Assembly (NCBI GenBank): GCA_015063385.1
Contig: SVUG01000001.1
Location: 1-64,000 of the forward strand
Direction of reading: 5' to 3'
Source: Oscillospiraceae bacterium
Lineage (GTDB): Bacteria > Bacillota > Clostridia > Oscillospirales > CAG-272
DNA: 64,000 nt
The stretch's first letter is position 1. Each line of letters begins with the position of its first letter. Shown piece after piece: positions 1 through 8,689 of this stretch. The notes below the pieces were generated by a model that worked only from the letters and a program-made list of their open reading frames with translations, did no database searches and had not been told where the DNA came from. Made by a program: the position numbers and the translations under genes.

Positions 1-62
1 CCTCCGTTTGTGTTTTTTAGTTTCGACTGGCAGGTCAATTCTAATTATATCACAAACGGAGG
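1..62. repeat. 12-bp perfect inverted repeat at window edge
   Basis: CCTCCGTTTGTG at 1-12 is exactly repeated in inverse at 51-62, separated by 38 bases. A TATAAT-like box on the minus strand lies inside the spacer. It could be an operator, a hairpin in a transcript coming from outside the window, or the end of a small mobile element. The window edge prevents deciding. Confidence 0.5.
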
Positions 63-96
63 ATTCTTTTCATCGGTTAACCTACACTGAACCACG

Positions 97-161
97 CGAC
101 TATCGCGTGGATTTCTTTTACATCAAACCGCCTGCGAAAATTTCCGCAGGCGGTATTTTTT
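97..161 (+). terminator. Two consecutive hairpins, second with T-tract
   Basis: CCACGCG/CGCGTGG forms a small hairpin at 97-115. A 9-bp GC-rich stem, CCGCCTGCG with CGCAGGCGG (128-153), is followed on the plus strand by TATTTTTT. The strong T-run points to termination of plus-strand transcription entering from the left. The same stem could also end the minus-strand lipoprotein transcript, whose stop is at 164. Confidence 0.6.
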
Positions 162-163
162 AA

Positions 164-2521
164 TTATTGTTTTACCTGTACAGTTTCCACGAAGTAGCAA
201 ATATCTGCATCCGGGTTAGTCTGCTTGGCGTTGGTAATCGTGTGAACGTAGTGAAAATATCCATCATATTCATAGGTTACTGTCACGGTATCGCTCGCCT
301 CATCGTAAGCATAGGCTCCCGAGTATCCATATCCGCTGTAGAACCAAACGGAGTCTCCCTGAACGGTATATGCATAAATTTCGGAATGATCGTCGTAATG
401 ACAAACCTTGACGGTGAAGTAAGCATCAGCGGAGTAGTCTGTCAGCCTTACGTTAAGGTAGGTGTCAACGCTGTTCGGAGCAGCAACGTTAGATACGGGG
501 TTCCAGTTTGCGGTACTGTAGTATTTGTTAGTCTCACCGAACTCAACAAAAATCGTTCTGATCTCATTGTAGCAGTCTGTGTAGCTGTAAAGACCTTCAA
601 TCTGAGGAACAGCAGTAAGCTCGATGGGAGCGTAAACTACCACGTTACAAACACTATCGTAGTAATAGTAAATTGCACTAAGGTCGCTGTTGATTATGCC
701 CACAGAAGTAAATTCCTTGCCATTGAAGCCTGCGTAGTAGACTTCTTCAATACAGGTTATATATTCGGCTGTTTCTACGTCAAAGAGGAAGTTTCTGTTT
801 CCGCTTACAACCGTAATATAGCCGTCATTGTAATCCTTTACAGCATCTATGTCAATTCCGTCGCGATAAAAGTCGTTATAATAAACAAACTCAATCATTT
901 CTTCGCCAAGCTTAACGAAGCAATTACCGTTGGTGTAATAATCTCCGACCTTAACGGCATTTTCGCAATAAATCTCATTAAGGTACGTCGTGTTGGGAAG
1001 GAAATCGATCTCAATAATGAGTATATCACCGTTGCTGCAATGAAGGGTTATGCAAACAGTGTGTTCATTTGCCTCCAACATGCTATCGTTATCACCGGAG
1101 AGCGGCGGCCATTTTTTCTGGATGCCTATTTTCTGAACGGTTGACTCTGTCGCAGATGCAATACGCGAGTGATGCTCCAGATTGCTTGAATGGGTGAGAA
1201 CAAAGTTGTTATCAAAGAGGAAATAATAATAAATTTCACCTGCGTCATTTACACGGATTATATTTTCCTGAACCTTTGTTGCGTTATTAACGTAGATTTC
1301 ATCATAACCATTCTCGGTTTTATTTATATGATAAATCTTAGTAAAATCGCCGCTTACGTACATAACATTGCCGTCTGCATCCGTGTACTTATTCATTGCG
1401 GAAAAGTCTACGTATTCGGATTCAAAAAATATCGCTGTCAAATTAAGCTCATTGTCAAATACGTAGGTTCTACTCGATTCATCATACTGATAAATTGCTA
1501 CGCCGCTGAAGTCCTCGGGTGTTTCCGATAACGTGCAGCGTCCGTATTGGTTGCTATAAACGTATCCGTCTTCATAAACGTTGACAAATAACGATTTATC
1601 CTTGCTCTCGTATCTTTTTACAAGCTTCAAATCGAAGAAATTAGCCTGTTCGTCAAGCACCAGGTCGCCCACATCTGTGGTAAGCGTATTACCCTCACGG
1701 GTATAATCAAACATCATAAAGGAATAACCGGTCAAAAGGCATTTGCCGTCAGCCACGTAAAGCGAGCAGTCGAAGAAGTATCCGTTCCAACTGCCACTAT
1801 ACTCCTTGCCGGTGAACATTACGTCATAAGCTGAGCTAATGAATTCGGGGGTAAAACCACTTACAAATATGTTATTGTGATCGAAGAAGTGACTATCACT
1901 GTTATCGGTAGAACTACCGGTAGGAAGGCTGATGATTAAAGCTCTGTTATTTAAATCGGACACCAGGGCAATATCGTAATAACCAAGGGGATAGTAGTGG
2001 AAGCTTACGCCCTCCGCCTCGCTATACGTAGCCGTGCCGTCAGCCGAAAGAACGAGAGTTTGTGTTACGTACTGCTCCTGATACTCATCCCACTCCTCCA
2101 TAGTGTAAGTTCCCGCAAGTCTGGCATAAGGCTGAATAAGAAACGACAGATTGTAATTGGGATCGCTTTCATAAACAAGAGTCTTATCCTCCCCAATTAT
2201 AAAGGTAGCGTCAGCAACATGAAGTCTATCGCCTTCAACAGAGAGATCGGCTCCCTCATTAAGCAAAACCTTGTCGTTAAAGTACAAAATGACCTGACCG
2301 CCTGCGTATTGGTCATTTTCCGTATAAAGGAAATTGAAAACGTACTTGAATTCATCATCACCAATAGTGAAGGGGTACTCATACGAGTCCTTAACATATT
2401 CGGTGCTGTGATTTCCTCCGCCGTCTGTGCTGTTGTTGCCGCCAAAGAGATCACAAGCGCAAAGCGCAAATGAAACAGTAAGGAGCAAAATGAACAGAAC
2501 AATTATTTTCGCGTGTTTCAT
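164..2521 (-). CDS. Large lipoprotein of unknown function
   Basis: The gene encodes a 785-residue protein that I do not recognise. It starts with a lipoprotein signal peptide: MKHAK, a hydrophobic stretch, then the lipobox LCAC around residue 22, so it is probably anchored on the outer face of the membrane. I chose the ATG at 2521 because AAGGAG lies 7 bases upstream and the signal peptide begins there; the open frame extends 29 codons further upstream without a ribosome site. After a Gly/Asn/Ser linker the mature part is acidic and rich in Tyr, Asp and Asn, with many short strand-like stretches, suggesting an extended beta-rich surface protein. No catalytic motif is visible. It stands alone between two hairpins. 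The lipoprotein call is firm; the role is open. Confidence 0.85.
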   Translation of the reverse strand: MKHAKIIVLFILLLTVSFALCACDLFGGNNSTDGGGNHSTEYVKDSYEYPFTIGDDEFKYVFNFLYTENDQYAGGQVILYFNDKVLLNEGADLSVEGDRLHVADATFIIGEDKTLVYESDPNYNLSFLIQPYARLAGTYTMEEWDEYQEQYVTQTLVLSADGTATYSEAEGVSFHYYPLGYYDIALVSDLNNRALIISLPTGSSTDNSDSHFFDHNNIFVSGFTPEFISSAYDVMFTGKEYSGSWNGYFFDCSLYVADGKCLLTGYSFMMFDYTREGNTLTTDVGDLVLDEQANFFDLKLVKRYESKDKSLFVNVYEDGYVYSNQYGRCTLSETPEDFSGVAIYQYDESSRTYVFDNELNLTAIFFESEYVDFSAMNKYTDADGNVMYVSGDFTKIYHINKTENGYDEIYVNNATKVQENIIRVNDAGEIYYYFLFDNNFVLTHSSNLEHHSRIASATESTVQKIGIQKKWPPLSGDNDSMLEANEHTVCITLHCSNGDILIIEIDFLPNTTYLNEIYCENAVKVGDYYTNGNCFVKLGEEMIEFVYYNDFYRDGIDIDAVKDYNDGYITVVSGNRNFLFDVETAEYITCIEEVYYAGFNGKEFTSVGIINSDLSAIYYYYDSVCNVVVYAPIELTAVPQIEGLYSYTDCYNEIRTIFVEFGETNKYYSTANWNPVSNVAAPNSVDTYLNVRLTDYSADAYFTVKVCHYDDHSEIYAYTVQGDSVWFYSGYGYSGAYAYDEASDTVTVTYEYDGYFHYVHTITNAKQTNPDADICYFVETVQVKQ

Positions 2522-2623
2522 AGCAAGTCTCCTTCTTGAATTATATAATTTGTATGAAATGCTATAAATAGTATAACTCAGAAAAAATATTTTGTCAAGT
2601 AATAACAAAATATTAACAATATG

Positions 2624-2656
2624 AAAACGGCGAGTATTCCTCGCCGTTTGTTTTAT
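2624..2656. terminator. Bidirectional terminator between lipoprotein gene and ileS
   Basis: AAACGGCGAG pairs with CTCGCCGTTT around a 4-base loop and is followed by GTTTTATTTTA on the plus strand. It lies between the lipoprotein promoter region and the ileS 3' end, so it probably ends the ileS transcript. Confidence 0.55.
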
Positions 2657-2687
2657 TTTAGCTTATCTTATAAAGATATGGTAAGTA

Positions 2688-2784
2688 TCGCGGAAATTTT
2701 GAGCGAAAATCTTTGATCGCGACCCGAGGTCGTAGTGACCTACGACGAGCGGGAGAGAGCGAGGATTTGCGCCAGAATTTACCG
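2688..2784. repeat. Long imperfect palindrome downstream of ileS
   Basis: A roughly 95-base imperfect palindrome sits directly 3' of the ileS stop. Its core is GTCGTAG-TGAC-CTACGAC (2729-2746), with outer arms such as GCGAAAATC/GATTTGCGC and GGTAA/TTACC. A similarly built element lies at 62019-62103, also directly 3' of a minus-strand stop codon. It looks like a dispersed intergenic palindromic repeat. Confidence 0.5.
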
Positions 2785-2788
2785 ATAA

Positions 2789-5700
2789 TTACATTTTCTC
2801 AACCGAGATGGTGACCTTCTCGCCGTTGATGTTCCACTCCTTTGCGTTAGCAAGGGTGTTGCCAACGGTAAGCTCTACACCGAGAGTTTCCTCCTTGATT
2901 TCCTCTGCATTACGCTCGGCTATTGCTTCCACAACAGCGTTGCCCGCAAAGGCAATCTTTATGTTATCCATAACCTCAAAGCCCGAATCCTTACGCATGG
3001 TCTGAATCTTCGAGATTATCTCACGAACGTTGCCCTCCTCGATAAGCTCGGGAGTGAGGTTCTTATCTATAACGACGGTGACGCCTCTGTCGCTGAGCGA
3101 CTCGAAGCCCTCCTTCTTGGTCATTTCGATAAGAAGGTCCTCCTCGGCAAGTGCTATCTCATCACCGTTTACGGTGAACTTAATAAAGCCGGTAGCCTTC
3201 AGCTCATCCATAGCCTTATTTCCGTCAAGCTCGGCAAGAGTCGTTCTGATACCGCCAAGGTACTTGCCGTACTTGGGGCCGACGGTGCGGAGCTGGGGCT
3301 TGAAGTTGTAGGTGGTGAACTCACTTACGTTGTCGGTGAACTCAACACTCTTTACGTTAAGCTCCTCGGCAATAACCGAGATAAATTCCTCATCGGGAGT
3401 CTTGTCTGCCTTGACGTACATCTTGGCAACAGGCTGACGGTTCTTGATAGCGGCTGCATTACGGCAGGCACGTCCGAGAACGACGACGTCGATAACCTCG
3501 TCCATGTTTTCCTCAAGGTGTGCGTCTATCATAGACTCGTCGGCTACGGGGTAGTCGCAGAGGTGAACAGACTCGGGTGCAGACTTATCAACCGAGCAAA
3601 CAAGGTTTCTGTAAATATCCTCGGTCATAAACGGAATCATAGGTGCTGCCGCCTTGGAAATAGTGACGAGAGCGGTATAAAGAGTCAGATATGCGTTAAC
3701 CTTGTCGGTAGGCATATCCTTTACCCAGAAACGCTCACGGCAACGGCGAACATACCAGTTGGAGAGTCCGTCAACGAACTCCTCAAGCACTCTTGAAGCC
3801 TCGGTTATCTTATAATTCTCAAGGTAGTTATCTACCTTTTTAACCGCAGAATTGAGCTTTGAGAGCACCCACTTATCCATTACGGAGAGAGTGGACTTAT
3901 CAAGCGTGTATTTGGTCGGGTCAAAGCCGTCAATGTTAGCATAGAGAACGTAGAACGCATAGGTGTTCCAAAGAGTACCCATAAGCTTTCTCTGTCCCTC
4001 AACGACAGCATCACCAAAGAATCTGTTGGGCAGCCAGGGCGCAGAGTTTGAGTAGAAGTACCAACGGATAGCGTCGGCACCGTACTGCTCAAGTGCCTCG
4101 AAGGGATCTACTGCGTTGCCCTTGGACTTGGACATCTTCTGTCCGTCCTTATCAAGCACGTGACCGAGAACGAGAACGTTCTTATAGGGCGCACAGTCAA
4201 AGATAAGAGTGGATATCGCCATAAGCGAATAGAACCAGCCACGAGTCTGGTCAACGCCCTCGGAAATGAAGTTAGCGGGGAACTGAGCCTCAAACATTTC
4301 CTTGTTTTCAAAGGGATAATGCCACTGTGCAAAGGGCATTGAGCCGGAGTCAAACCAGCAGTCAATAACCTCGGGAACTCTCTTCATCTCGCCGCCGCAC
4401 TTGTCACACTTTATGGTGACGGCATCAATGAAGGGTCTGTGAAGCTCGATATCATCGGGGCAGTTAGAGGACATAGACTTCAGCTCCTCGATAGAGCCGA
4501 TAGAATGCTTGTGACCGCATTCACACTCCCAGATATTAAGAGGAGTGCCCCAATATCTGTTTCTTGAAAGTCCCCAGTCCTGAACGTTCTGAAGCCAGTC
4601 GCCAAAGCGTCCCTTACCGATATTCTCGGGAATCCAGTTAACTGTGTTGTTATTCTTTATGAGATTGTCACGAACCTTGGTCATTTCAATGAACCAGGTA
4701 TCACGCGCATAGTAAATAAGGGGAGTATTACATCTCCAGCAATGAGGATAATCGTGATCGAACTTGGGTGCGGAGAAGAGCTTGCCCTCTTTTTCAAGGT
4801 CGGAAAGGATAGGCGCGTCTGCCTTCTTCACGAAAAGACCTGCATAGGGGGTCTCCTTAGTCATCTCACCCTTGCCGTCAACGAACTGAACGAATGGCAG
4901 ACCGTACTTTCTGCCGACCTTGTTATCGTCCTCACCGAATGCGGGAGCGATGTGTACGATACCCGTACCGTCGGACATCGTGACGTAATTGTCAGCGGTT
5001 ATATAGTGCGCCTTTTTGCCCTGCTTTTCAGCAGCTGCCTTGGTACATTCCCAAAGAGGCTCGTAGCTCTTGTTTTCAAGGTCGATACCCTGCATTTCTG
5101 CAAGAATTTCGTAAGCGGGAACACCCTCCTCACGCTTGATAGAGCCAAGCACCGAGTCAAGAAGTGCCTTTGCCATATAATAGGTATAGCCGTCGGCCGC
5201 CTTTACCTTGCAGTAGGTGTCGGTCGGGTTTACACAGAGTGCAACGTTCGACGGAAGCGTCCAGGGGGTAGTCGTCCAGGCGAGGAAATATGCGTCCTCA
5301 TCGGTGCATTTGAATCTTACAACCGCACTTCTCTCCTTGACAGCCTTATATCCCTGTGCTACCTCGTGGCTTGAAAGCGGAGTACCGCAACGGGGGCAAT
5401 AAGGAACGATTTTAAAGCCCTTATAAAGCAAGCCCTTGTCCCAAATCTGCTTAAGAGCCCACCACTCCGACTCAATAAAGTCGTTGGTGTAGGTGACGTA
5501 GGGGTTCTCCATATCAGCCCAGAAGCCAACAGTGCCAGAGAAATCCTCCCACATTTCCTTGTAGTTCCAAACGGACTCCTTGCAGTGTGCGATAAAGGGC
5601 TCAAGGCCGTATGCCTCAATCTGCTCCTTGCCATCTATGCCGAGCTTCTTTTCTACCTCAAGCTCAACGGGAAGACCGTGAGTATCCCAGCCTGCCTTAC

Positions 5701-5947
5701 GAAGAACGCGTCTGCCCTTCATTGTCTGGTATCTCGGCACCATATCCTTGATAACTCTGGTAAGAACGTGACCTATATGAGGCTTGCCGTTTGCTGTGGG
5801 CGGGCCGTCGTAGAAGGTATAATACTCGCCCTTTTCACGAATATCAATACTTTTCTCGAATATCTTGTTCTCTTCCCAGAATTTTCTAGTTTCCTTTTCT
5901 CTTTCAACGAAATTCAGGTTCGTTGACACCTTCTCGTAGATTTCCAT
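2789..5947 (-). CDS. ileS: Isoleucyl-tRNA synthetase, type 2
   Basis: IleRS charges tRNA-Ile with isoleucine in the cytoplasm. The 1052-residue protein is full length. It carries the class I HIGH motif (HIGH, residues 57-60, after FYDGPP) and KMSKS near residue 600. The signature WDTHGLPVE shortly after HIGH, and the overall length, place it with the eukaryote-like type 2 IleRS rather than the E. coli type. That type is known in other bacteria to be little affected by mupirocin; whether this holds here is inference. An ATG start follows GGAG. Expression is probably controlled by the T-box leader just upstream, whose specifier codon is AUC. Confidence 0.97.
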   Translation of the reverse strand: MEIYEKVSTNLNFVEREKETRKFWEENKIFEKSIDIREKGEYYTFYDGPPTANGKPHIGHVLTRVIKDMVPRYQTMKGRRVLRKAGWDTHGLPVELEVEKKLGIDGKEQIEAYGLEPFIAHCKESVWNYKEMWEDFSGTVGFWADMENPYVTYTNDFIESEWWALKQIWDKGLLYKGFKIVPYCPRCGTPLSSHEVAQGYKAVKERSAVVRFKCTDEDAYFLAWTTTPWTLPSNVALCVNPTDTYCKVKAADGYTYYMAKALLDSVLGSIKREEGVPAYEILAEMQGIDLENKSYEPLWECTKAAAEKQGKKAHYITADNYVTMSDGTGIVHIAPAFGEDDNKVGRKYGLPFVQFVDGKGEMTKETPYAGLFVKKADAPILSDLEKEGKLFSAPKFDHDYPHCWRCNTPLIYYARDTWFIEMTKVRDNLIKNNNTVNWIPENIGKGRFGDWLQNVQDWGLSRNRYWGTPLNIWECECGHKHSIGSIEELKSMSSNCPDDIELHRPFIDAVTIKCDKCGGEMKRVPEVIDCWFDSGSMPFAQWHYPFENKEMFEAQFPANFISEGVDQTRGWFYSLMAISTLIFDCAPYKNVLVLGHVLDKDGQKMSKSKGNAVDPFEALEQYGADAIRWYFYSNSAPWLPNRFFGDAVVEGQRKLMGTLWNTYAFYVLYANIDGFDPTKYTLDKSTLSVMDKWVLSKLNSAVKKVDNYLENYKITEASRVLEEFVDGLSNWYVRRCRERFWVKDMPTDKVNAYLTLYTALVTISKAAAPMIPFMTEDIYRNLVCSVDKSAPESVHLCDYPVADESMIDAHLEENMDEVIDVVVLGRACRNAAAIKNRQPVAKMYVKADKTPDEEFISVIAEELNVKSVEFTDNVSEFTTYNFKPQLRTVGPKYGKYLGGIRTTLAELDGNKAMDELKATGFIKFTVNGDEIALAEEDLLIEMTKKEGFESLSDRGVTVVIDKNLTPELIEEGNVREIISKIQTMRKDSGFEVMDNIKIAFAGNAVVEAIAERNAEEIKEETLGVELTVGNTLANAKEWNINGEKVTISVEKM

Positions 5948-5980
5948 TTTTTATCTCCAAGTTAAAATTATTTATATAAT

Positions 5981-6202
5981 AAAAAAATCCATTTCGCACG
6001 GAAATGGAAAAAACCACCATTTTTCACGCATCAATCAATACGCGTCCGCCTTACGCCCGGACTCTCGGCAGATACTACTCGAATCTTTCGCACCTGCAAC
6101 TCGGGAGTGATATTCACGAAGGGGGACTTACCATCGGCTTACACCAACCGCCGATTCTCTTTGCGCTTTTGCCCTTGCTACTGTCTCCGTCACAGTTTTT
6201 AC
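5981..6202 (-). promoter_or_regulatory. Isoleucine T-box leader of ileS
   Basis: The minus-strand leader between the promoter and ileS has recognisable T-box landmarks. An AGAGA-like stem I and the GGTTGGTGTAAGCC region are followed by GAATATCACTCCCGAG, in which AUC (6109-6111) is the probable isoleucine specifier. A UGGUGG sequence (6014-6019) in an A/U stem is the candidate tRNA acceptor-end bulge. A terminator hairpin, CCATTTC/GAAATGG with a T-run, occupies 5981-6007. Uncharged tRNA-Ile would be expected to stabilise the antiterminator and raise ileS expression. The antiterminator bulge is less canonical than stem I. Confidence 0.85.
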
Positions 6203-6208
6203 GTCTAC

Positions 6209-6237
6209 ATTATAATTTATATTTTTAAAAATGTCAA
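6209..6237 (-). promoter_or_regulatory. Promoter of the ileS leader
   Basis: On the minus strand TTGACA (6232-6237) and TATAAT (6209-6214) are separated by 17 bases, a consensus sigma-A promoter immediately upstream of the T-box leader. Confidence 0.85.
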
Positions 6238-6285
6238 TACCTTGATTAACTTTTTATGCTTTCTTTATTTTTAGCACTCAAAAAG

Positions 6286-6314
6286 TTGACTTTTTTCCCA
6301 CTCGGTGATATACT
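6286..6314 (+). promoter_or_regulatory. Promoter of birA
   Basis: TTGACT (6286-6291), 17 bases, TATACT (6309-6314), about 20 bases before the birA start with its AAAGGAG ribosome site. Confidence 0.75.
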
Positions 6315-6335
6315 CGTTATAAGAAAGGAGTCGTT

Positions 6336-7097
6336 ATGCTTAAAAGAGAAAATATTGAAAAAAGCCTTACGGAGCTCGGTCTAAATATTCCGCTTGTTTT
6401 TTACGAGCTTACCGACTCCACTAACCAAAGGGCAAAGGAATTTGCCAAATCCCGCCCCGAGAGCGAACGCACCCCCGTACTGTTCGTGGCAAGCAAGCAG
6501 AGTAGAGGCAGAGGGCGGCTCGGACGCAGCTTCGTATCTGGTGGCGGCGGAATATATATGAGTCTGCTCATTTACCCGGACGAGCGTGGCTTTGATGCCA
6601 CGAAAGCTACCGCCAAGGCTGCCGTATCTCTTTGCCGTGCCATAGATGCTCTCACTGGTGTAAAGCCTGAAATAAAATGGGTCAACGACCTCTATCTCGG
6701 AGGCAAAAAGCTTGCAGGAATTTTGTGTGAGGGAGAGCTGCTGCAAAGCGGTAAAATCGGTTATTTAGTCATTGGAATGGGAATAAATGTTTACAAAAAC
6801 GCCATTTCTGAGGAGATTTCAGGCATTGCAACGTCTATCGAGGATAACTCCGATACAGTTCCAAATTCAAGTCTATTAACAGCGAGAATAGTCAAGGAGA
6901 TGCTTAATTTTGACGGCTCGCTTTTCGAGGAATATAAGGCTCGCTCTATGGTTATCGGCAGGACGGTCAGGGTTGTGAAGCCTGATTTTCAGTTTGATGC
7001 TACCGTTCTTGATTTAAACGAGGATTTTTCGCTGACTATCGAGCATGACGGTAAAACCGAACGCCTTTTCACAGGCGAGGTAAGCCTTAAAATATAA
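6336..7097 (+). CDS. birA: Biotin--[acetyl-CoA-carboxylase] ligase, short form
   Basis: This enzyme joins biotin through biotinyl-AMP to the lysine of biotin carrier proteins such as acetyl-CoA carboxylase. The 253-residue protein has the ATP-binding loop GRGRLGR (58-64), the KWVND motif (114-118) and the GGKKLAGIL segment (about 122-130) with the conserved lysine. A small C-terminal SH3-like domain follows. The N-terminal DNA-binding domain of bifunctional BirA is absent: the catalytic domain starts within the first 20 residues, so it is probably not a repressor. It has its own promoter and ends at a shared bidirectional terminator, so it appears monocistronic. Confidence 0.95.
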   Translation: MLKRENIEKSLTELGLNIPLVFYELTDSTNQRAKEFAKSRPESERTPVLFVASKQSRGRGRLGRSFVSGGGGIYMSLLIYPDERGFDATKATAKAAVSLCRAIDALTGVKPEIKWVNDLYLGGKKLAGILCEGELLQSGKIGYLVIGMGINVYKNAISEEISGIATSIEDNSDTVPNSSLLTARIVKEMLNFDGSLFEEYKARSMVIGRTVRVVKPDFQFDATVLDLNEDFSLTIEHDGKTERLFTGEVSLKI

Positions 7098-7124
7098 AAA
7101 CGGCTCGATATGAGCCGTTTTTAT
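7096..7124. terminator. Bidirectional terminator between birA and XRE gene
   Basis: AAAAACGGCTC pairs with GAGCCGTTTTT around a 5-base loop. T-runs on both strands serve the convergent birA and XRE genes. Confidence 0.85.
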
Positions 7125-7360
7125 ATTAAATCAGAAACGCTTACTTCAAAAACCACTGAAAAGGCTTTTAGTTCAATATCCGTCACAAAGCGTTTTCCAC
7201 TCTCAATTCTTTGTATTGCATTTTTGTCAATATCTATTCCTATAAGCTGCATCTTGTCAGCAAGTGCTCTTTGTGAAAGCTTTGTGGAATTTGCCAGGCG
7301 AAGCTCACGGATTTTATCGCCGCAAAGATTATTTCTTCCCTCGTTTTTGTTCTTGAACAT
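7121..7360 (-). CDS. Small XRE-family DNA-binding protein
   Basis: This 79-residue protein is mostly one Cro/C1-type helix-turn-helix (residues about 17-72). The segment LSQRALADKM is the first HTH helix pair and NAIQRIESGKR the recognition part. The extra residues in the turn (QLIGIDIDKN) are typical of a common Firmicutes XRE subgroup. It lies just downstream of the decarboxylase gene on the same strand with a 12-base gap, so it may be the last gene of the SCIFF-maturase/decarboxylase transcript. Targets are unknown. The last codons run into the shared terminator stem. Confidence 0.8.
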   Translation of the reverse strand: MFKNKNEGRNNLCGDKIRELRLANSTKLSQRALADKMQLIGIDIDKNAIQRIESGKRFVTDIELKAFSVVFEVSVSDLI

Positions 7361-7372
7361 ATCTTTCCTCTG

Positions 7373-8689
7373 CTATTCTATCACAACGTCAACAAATTCA
7401 ATACCGTAGTGCTTGAAAAGCTCTATATCCTCTCTTGTTATCCTCTCGCCGCTTATAACTATCGGCACAGCGGGTGGACAGGAAACGGTTGGAGATGCAC
7501 ATATTCTGCCAAGTGAGCTTTCTATTTTAATAGACTCGCACTCGCTGAGCACCGCTTCTCTTATGCTCATTACACGCTCGTGAGGCTTGGGTGCTTTGAA
7601 CGAAAGAGGTTTTGCTTTCCTCTCTACAGTCTCGATAGCCGATAAAAGCCTCTCTAGGTCAGAGTCGCTATTTTCGGGTGTGAGCATCAAAACTGTATAT
7701 TCGGAGTCGGAAAACTCGCACTCTATTCCCTGTCCTCGAAGGTGGTCTGCGAGCGGCTCTCCTGCCCTTACGACTATTTTAAGCGGCTCGCTTTCAGCTA
7801 CCTCAAAGCCGAGGGAAGAAATTTTTGCCTTTACTTCTGCGATTTTTTCCGCTAAAGAAACTATTTTCTCGGGATAATCCTCCGCTAGCCTCTTGTTGCA
7901 TAAATCAAGCGATGCAAGCGTCAAATAAGAGGGACTCGTTGATGCAAATAGCGAGAGCGCCCTGCGCGCGCCACCCACAAGCTCCGGAAAATCCTTTGAA
8001 ATATGCAGATAAGCACCGCCTGTCAGGACCGGAAGCGTTTTGTGAGCCGAGTCGGCACACATTGCAGCACCGAGAGTTATCGGGTGGATGTCGTTTTTCA
8101 AAAATTTCAGATACGCACCGTGCGCGTTATCAACGAGCAGCGGAACACCGTATTTTCTGCAAACCTCGGCAAGCGAAGCGATATCAAGCATATTGCCAAG
8201 ATAATCGGGCGAGGTGACGTAGACTGCTCTTGGCATTTTTTCCATTCCCGAGAGTGCTTTTTTAAGGTCGGGTGCGGTAATTTCACACGAGCAGAGATGC
8301 TCGCTTCTTTCGGGATACAGCCACTCGACTTCAAGGTCAAGAAGTGCCGCAGCCTTTACAAAGGCGGTATGCACGTTTCTTCCGGCAAGAATAAGAGGCT
8401 TTTTCTCCCCTGCTCTGTGTCTTGTGACGAGCGCAAGCATTGCAAATATAGCAAGAGTTGAGCCCTCGGTTGAATAAAAGCTATGTGCCGTGCCATAGAG
8501 GCTTGACAGGTTGTTTTCGCTCTCATTTATGATTCCGTCAGCCGAGTAAAGCACGTCAGCACCGAAAATCTCGGTTAAGTCGTATTTCTCACAGCCAAGC
8601 TCACCAATACCCTTATGTCCGGGCATATGAAATCTTACCGTATCCGACTCGGAATATTTTTTTACAAAATCAAAAATTGGAGTTGTCAT
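7373..8689 (-). CDS. PLP-dependent Orn/Lys/Arg decarboxylase family protein
   Basis: The 438-residue protein belongs to the fold-type I basic amino acid decarboxylases. It has the N-terminal HMPGHKG signature (21-27), the aspartate that binds the PLP ring nitrogen in VDNAHG (D187) and the PLP lysine in SAHKTLP (K217). It is shorter than the inducible E. coli enzymes and resembles the compact YaaO/SpeA-like form of Firmicutes, so arginine or lysine are plausible substrates, giving polyamine precursors. The start is taken as the ATG at 8687-8689, which shares one base with the TAA of the upstream SCIFF maturase (TAATG). The two are therefore very likely translationally coupled. Substrate is not determinable by eye. 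Confidence 0.9.
   Translation of the reverse strand: MTTPIFDFVKKYSESDTVRFHMPGHKGIGELGCEKYDLTEIFGADVLYSADGIINESENNLSSLYGTAHSFYSTEGSTLAIFAMLALVTRHRAGEKKPLILAGRNVHTAFVKAAALLDLEVEWLYPERSEHLCSCEITAPDLKKALSGMEKMPRAVYVTSPDYLGNMLDIASLAEVCRKYGVPLLVDNAHGAYLKFLKNDIHPITLGAAMCADSAHKTLPVLTGGAYLHISKDFPELVGGARRALSLFASTSPSYLTLASLDLCNKRLAEDYPEKIVSLAEKIAEVKAKISSLGFEVAESEPLKIVVRAGEPLADHLRGQGIECEFSDSEYTVLMLTPENSDSDLERLLSAIETVERKAKPLSFKAPKPHERVMSIREAVLSECESIKIESSLGRICASPTVSCPPAVPIVISGERITREDIELFKHYGIEFVDVVIE

Noticed and set aside
6004..6228. A 74-codon plus-strand open frame upstream of birA
   Set aside because: It lies entirely within the T-box leader on the opposite strand and its peptide has no features.
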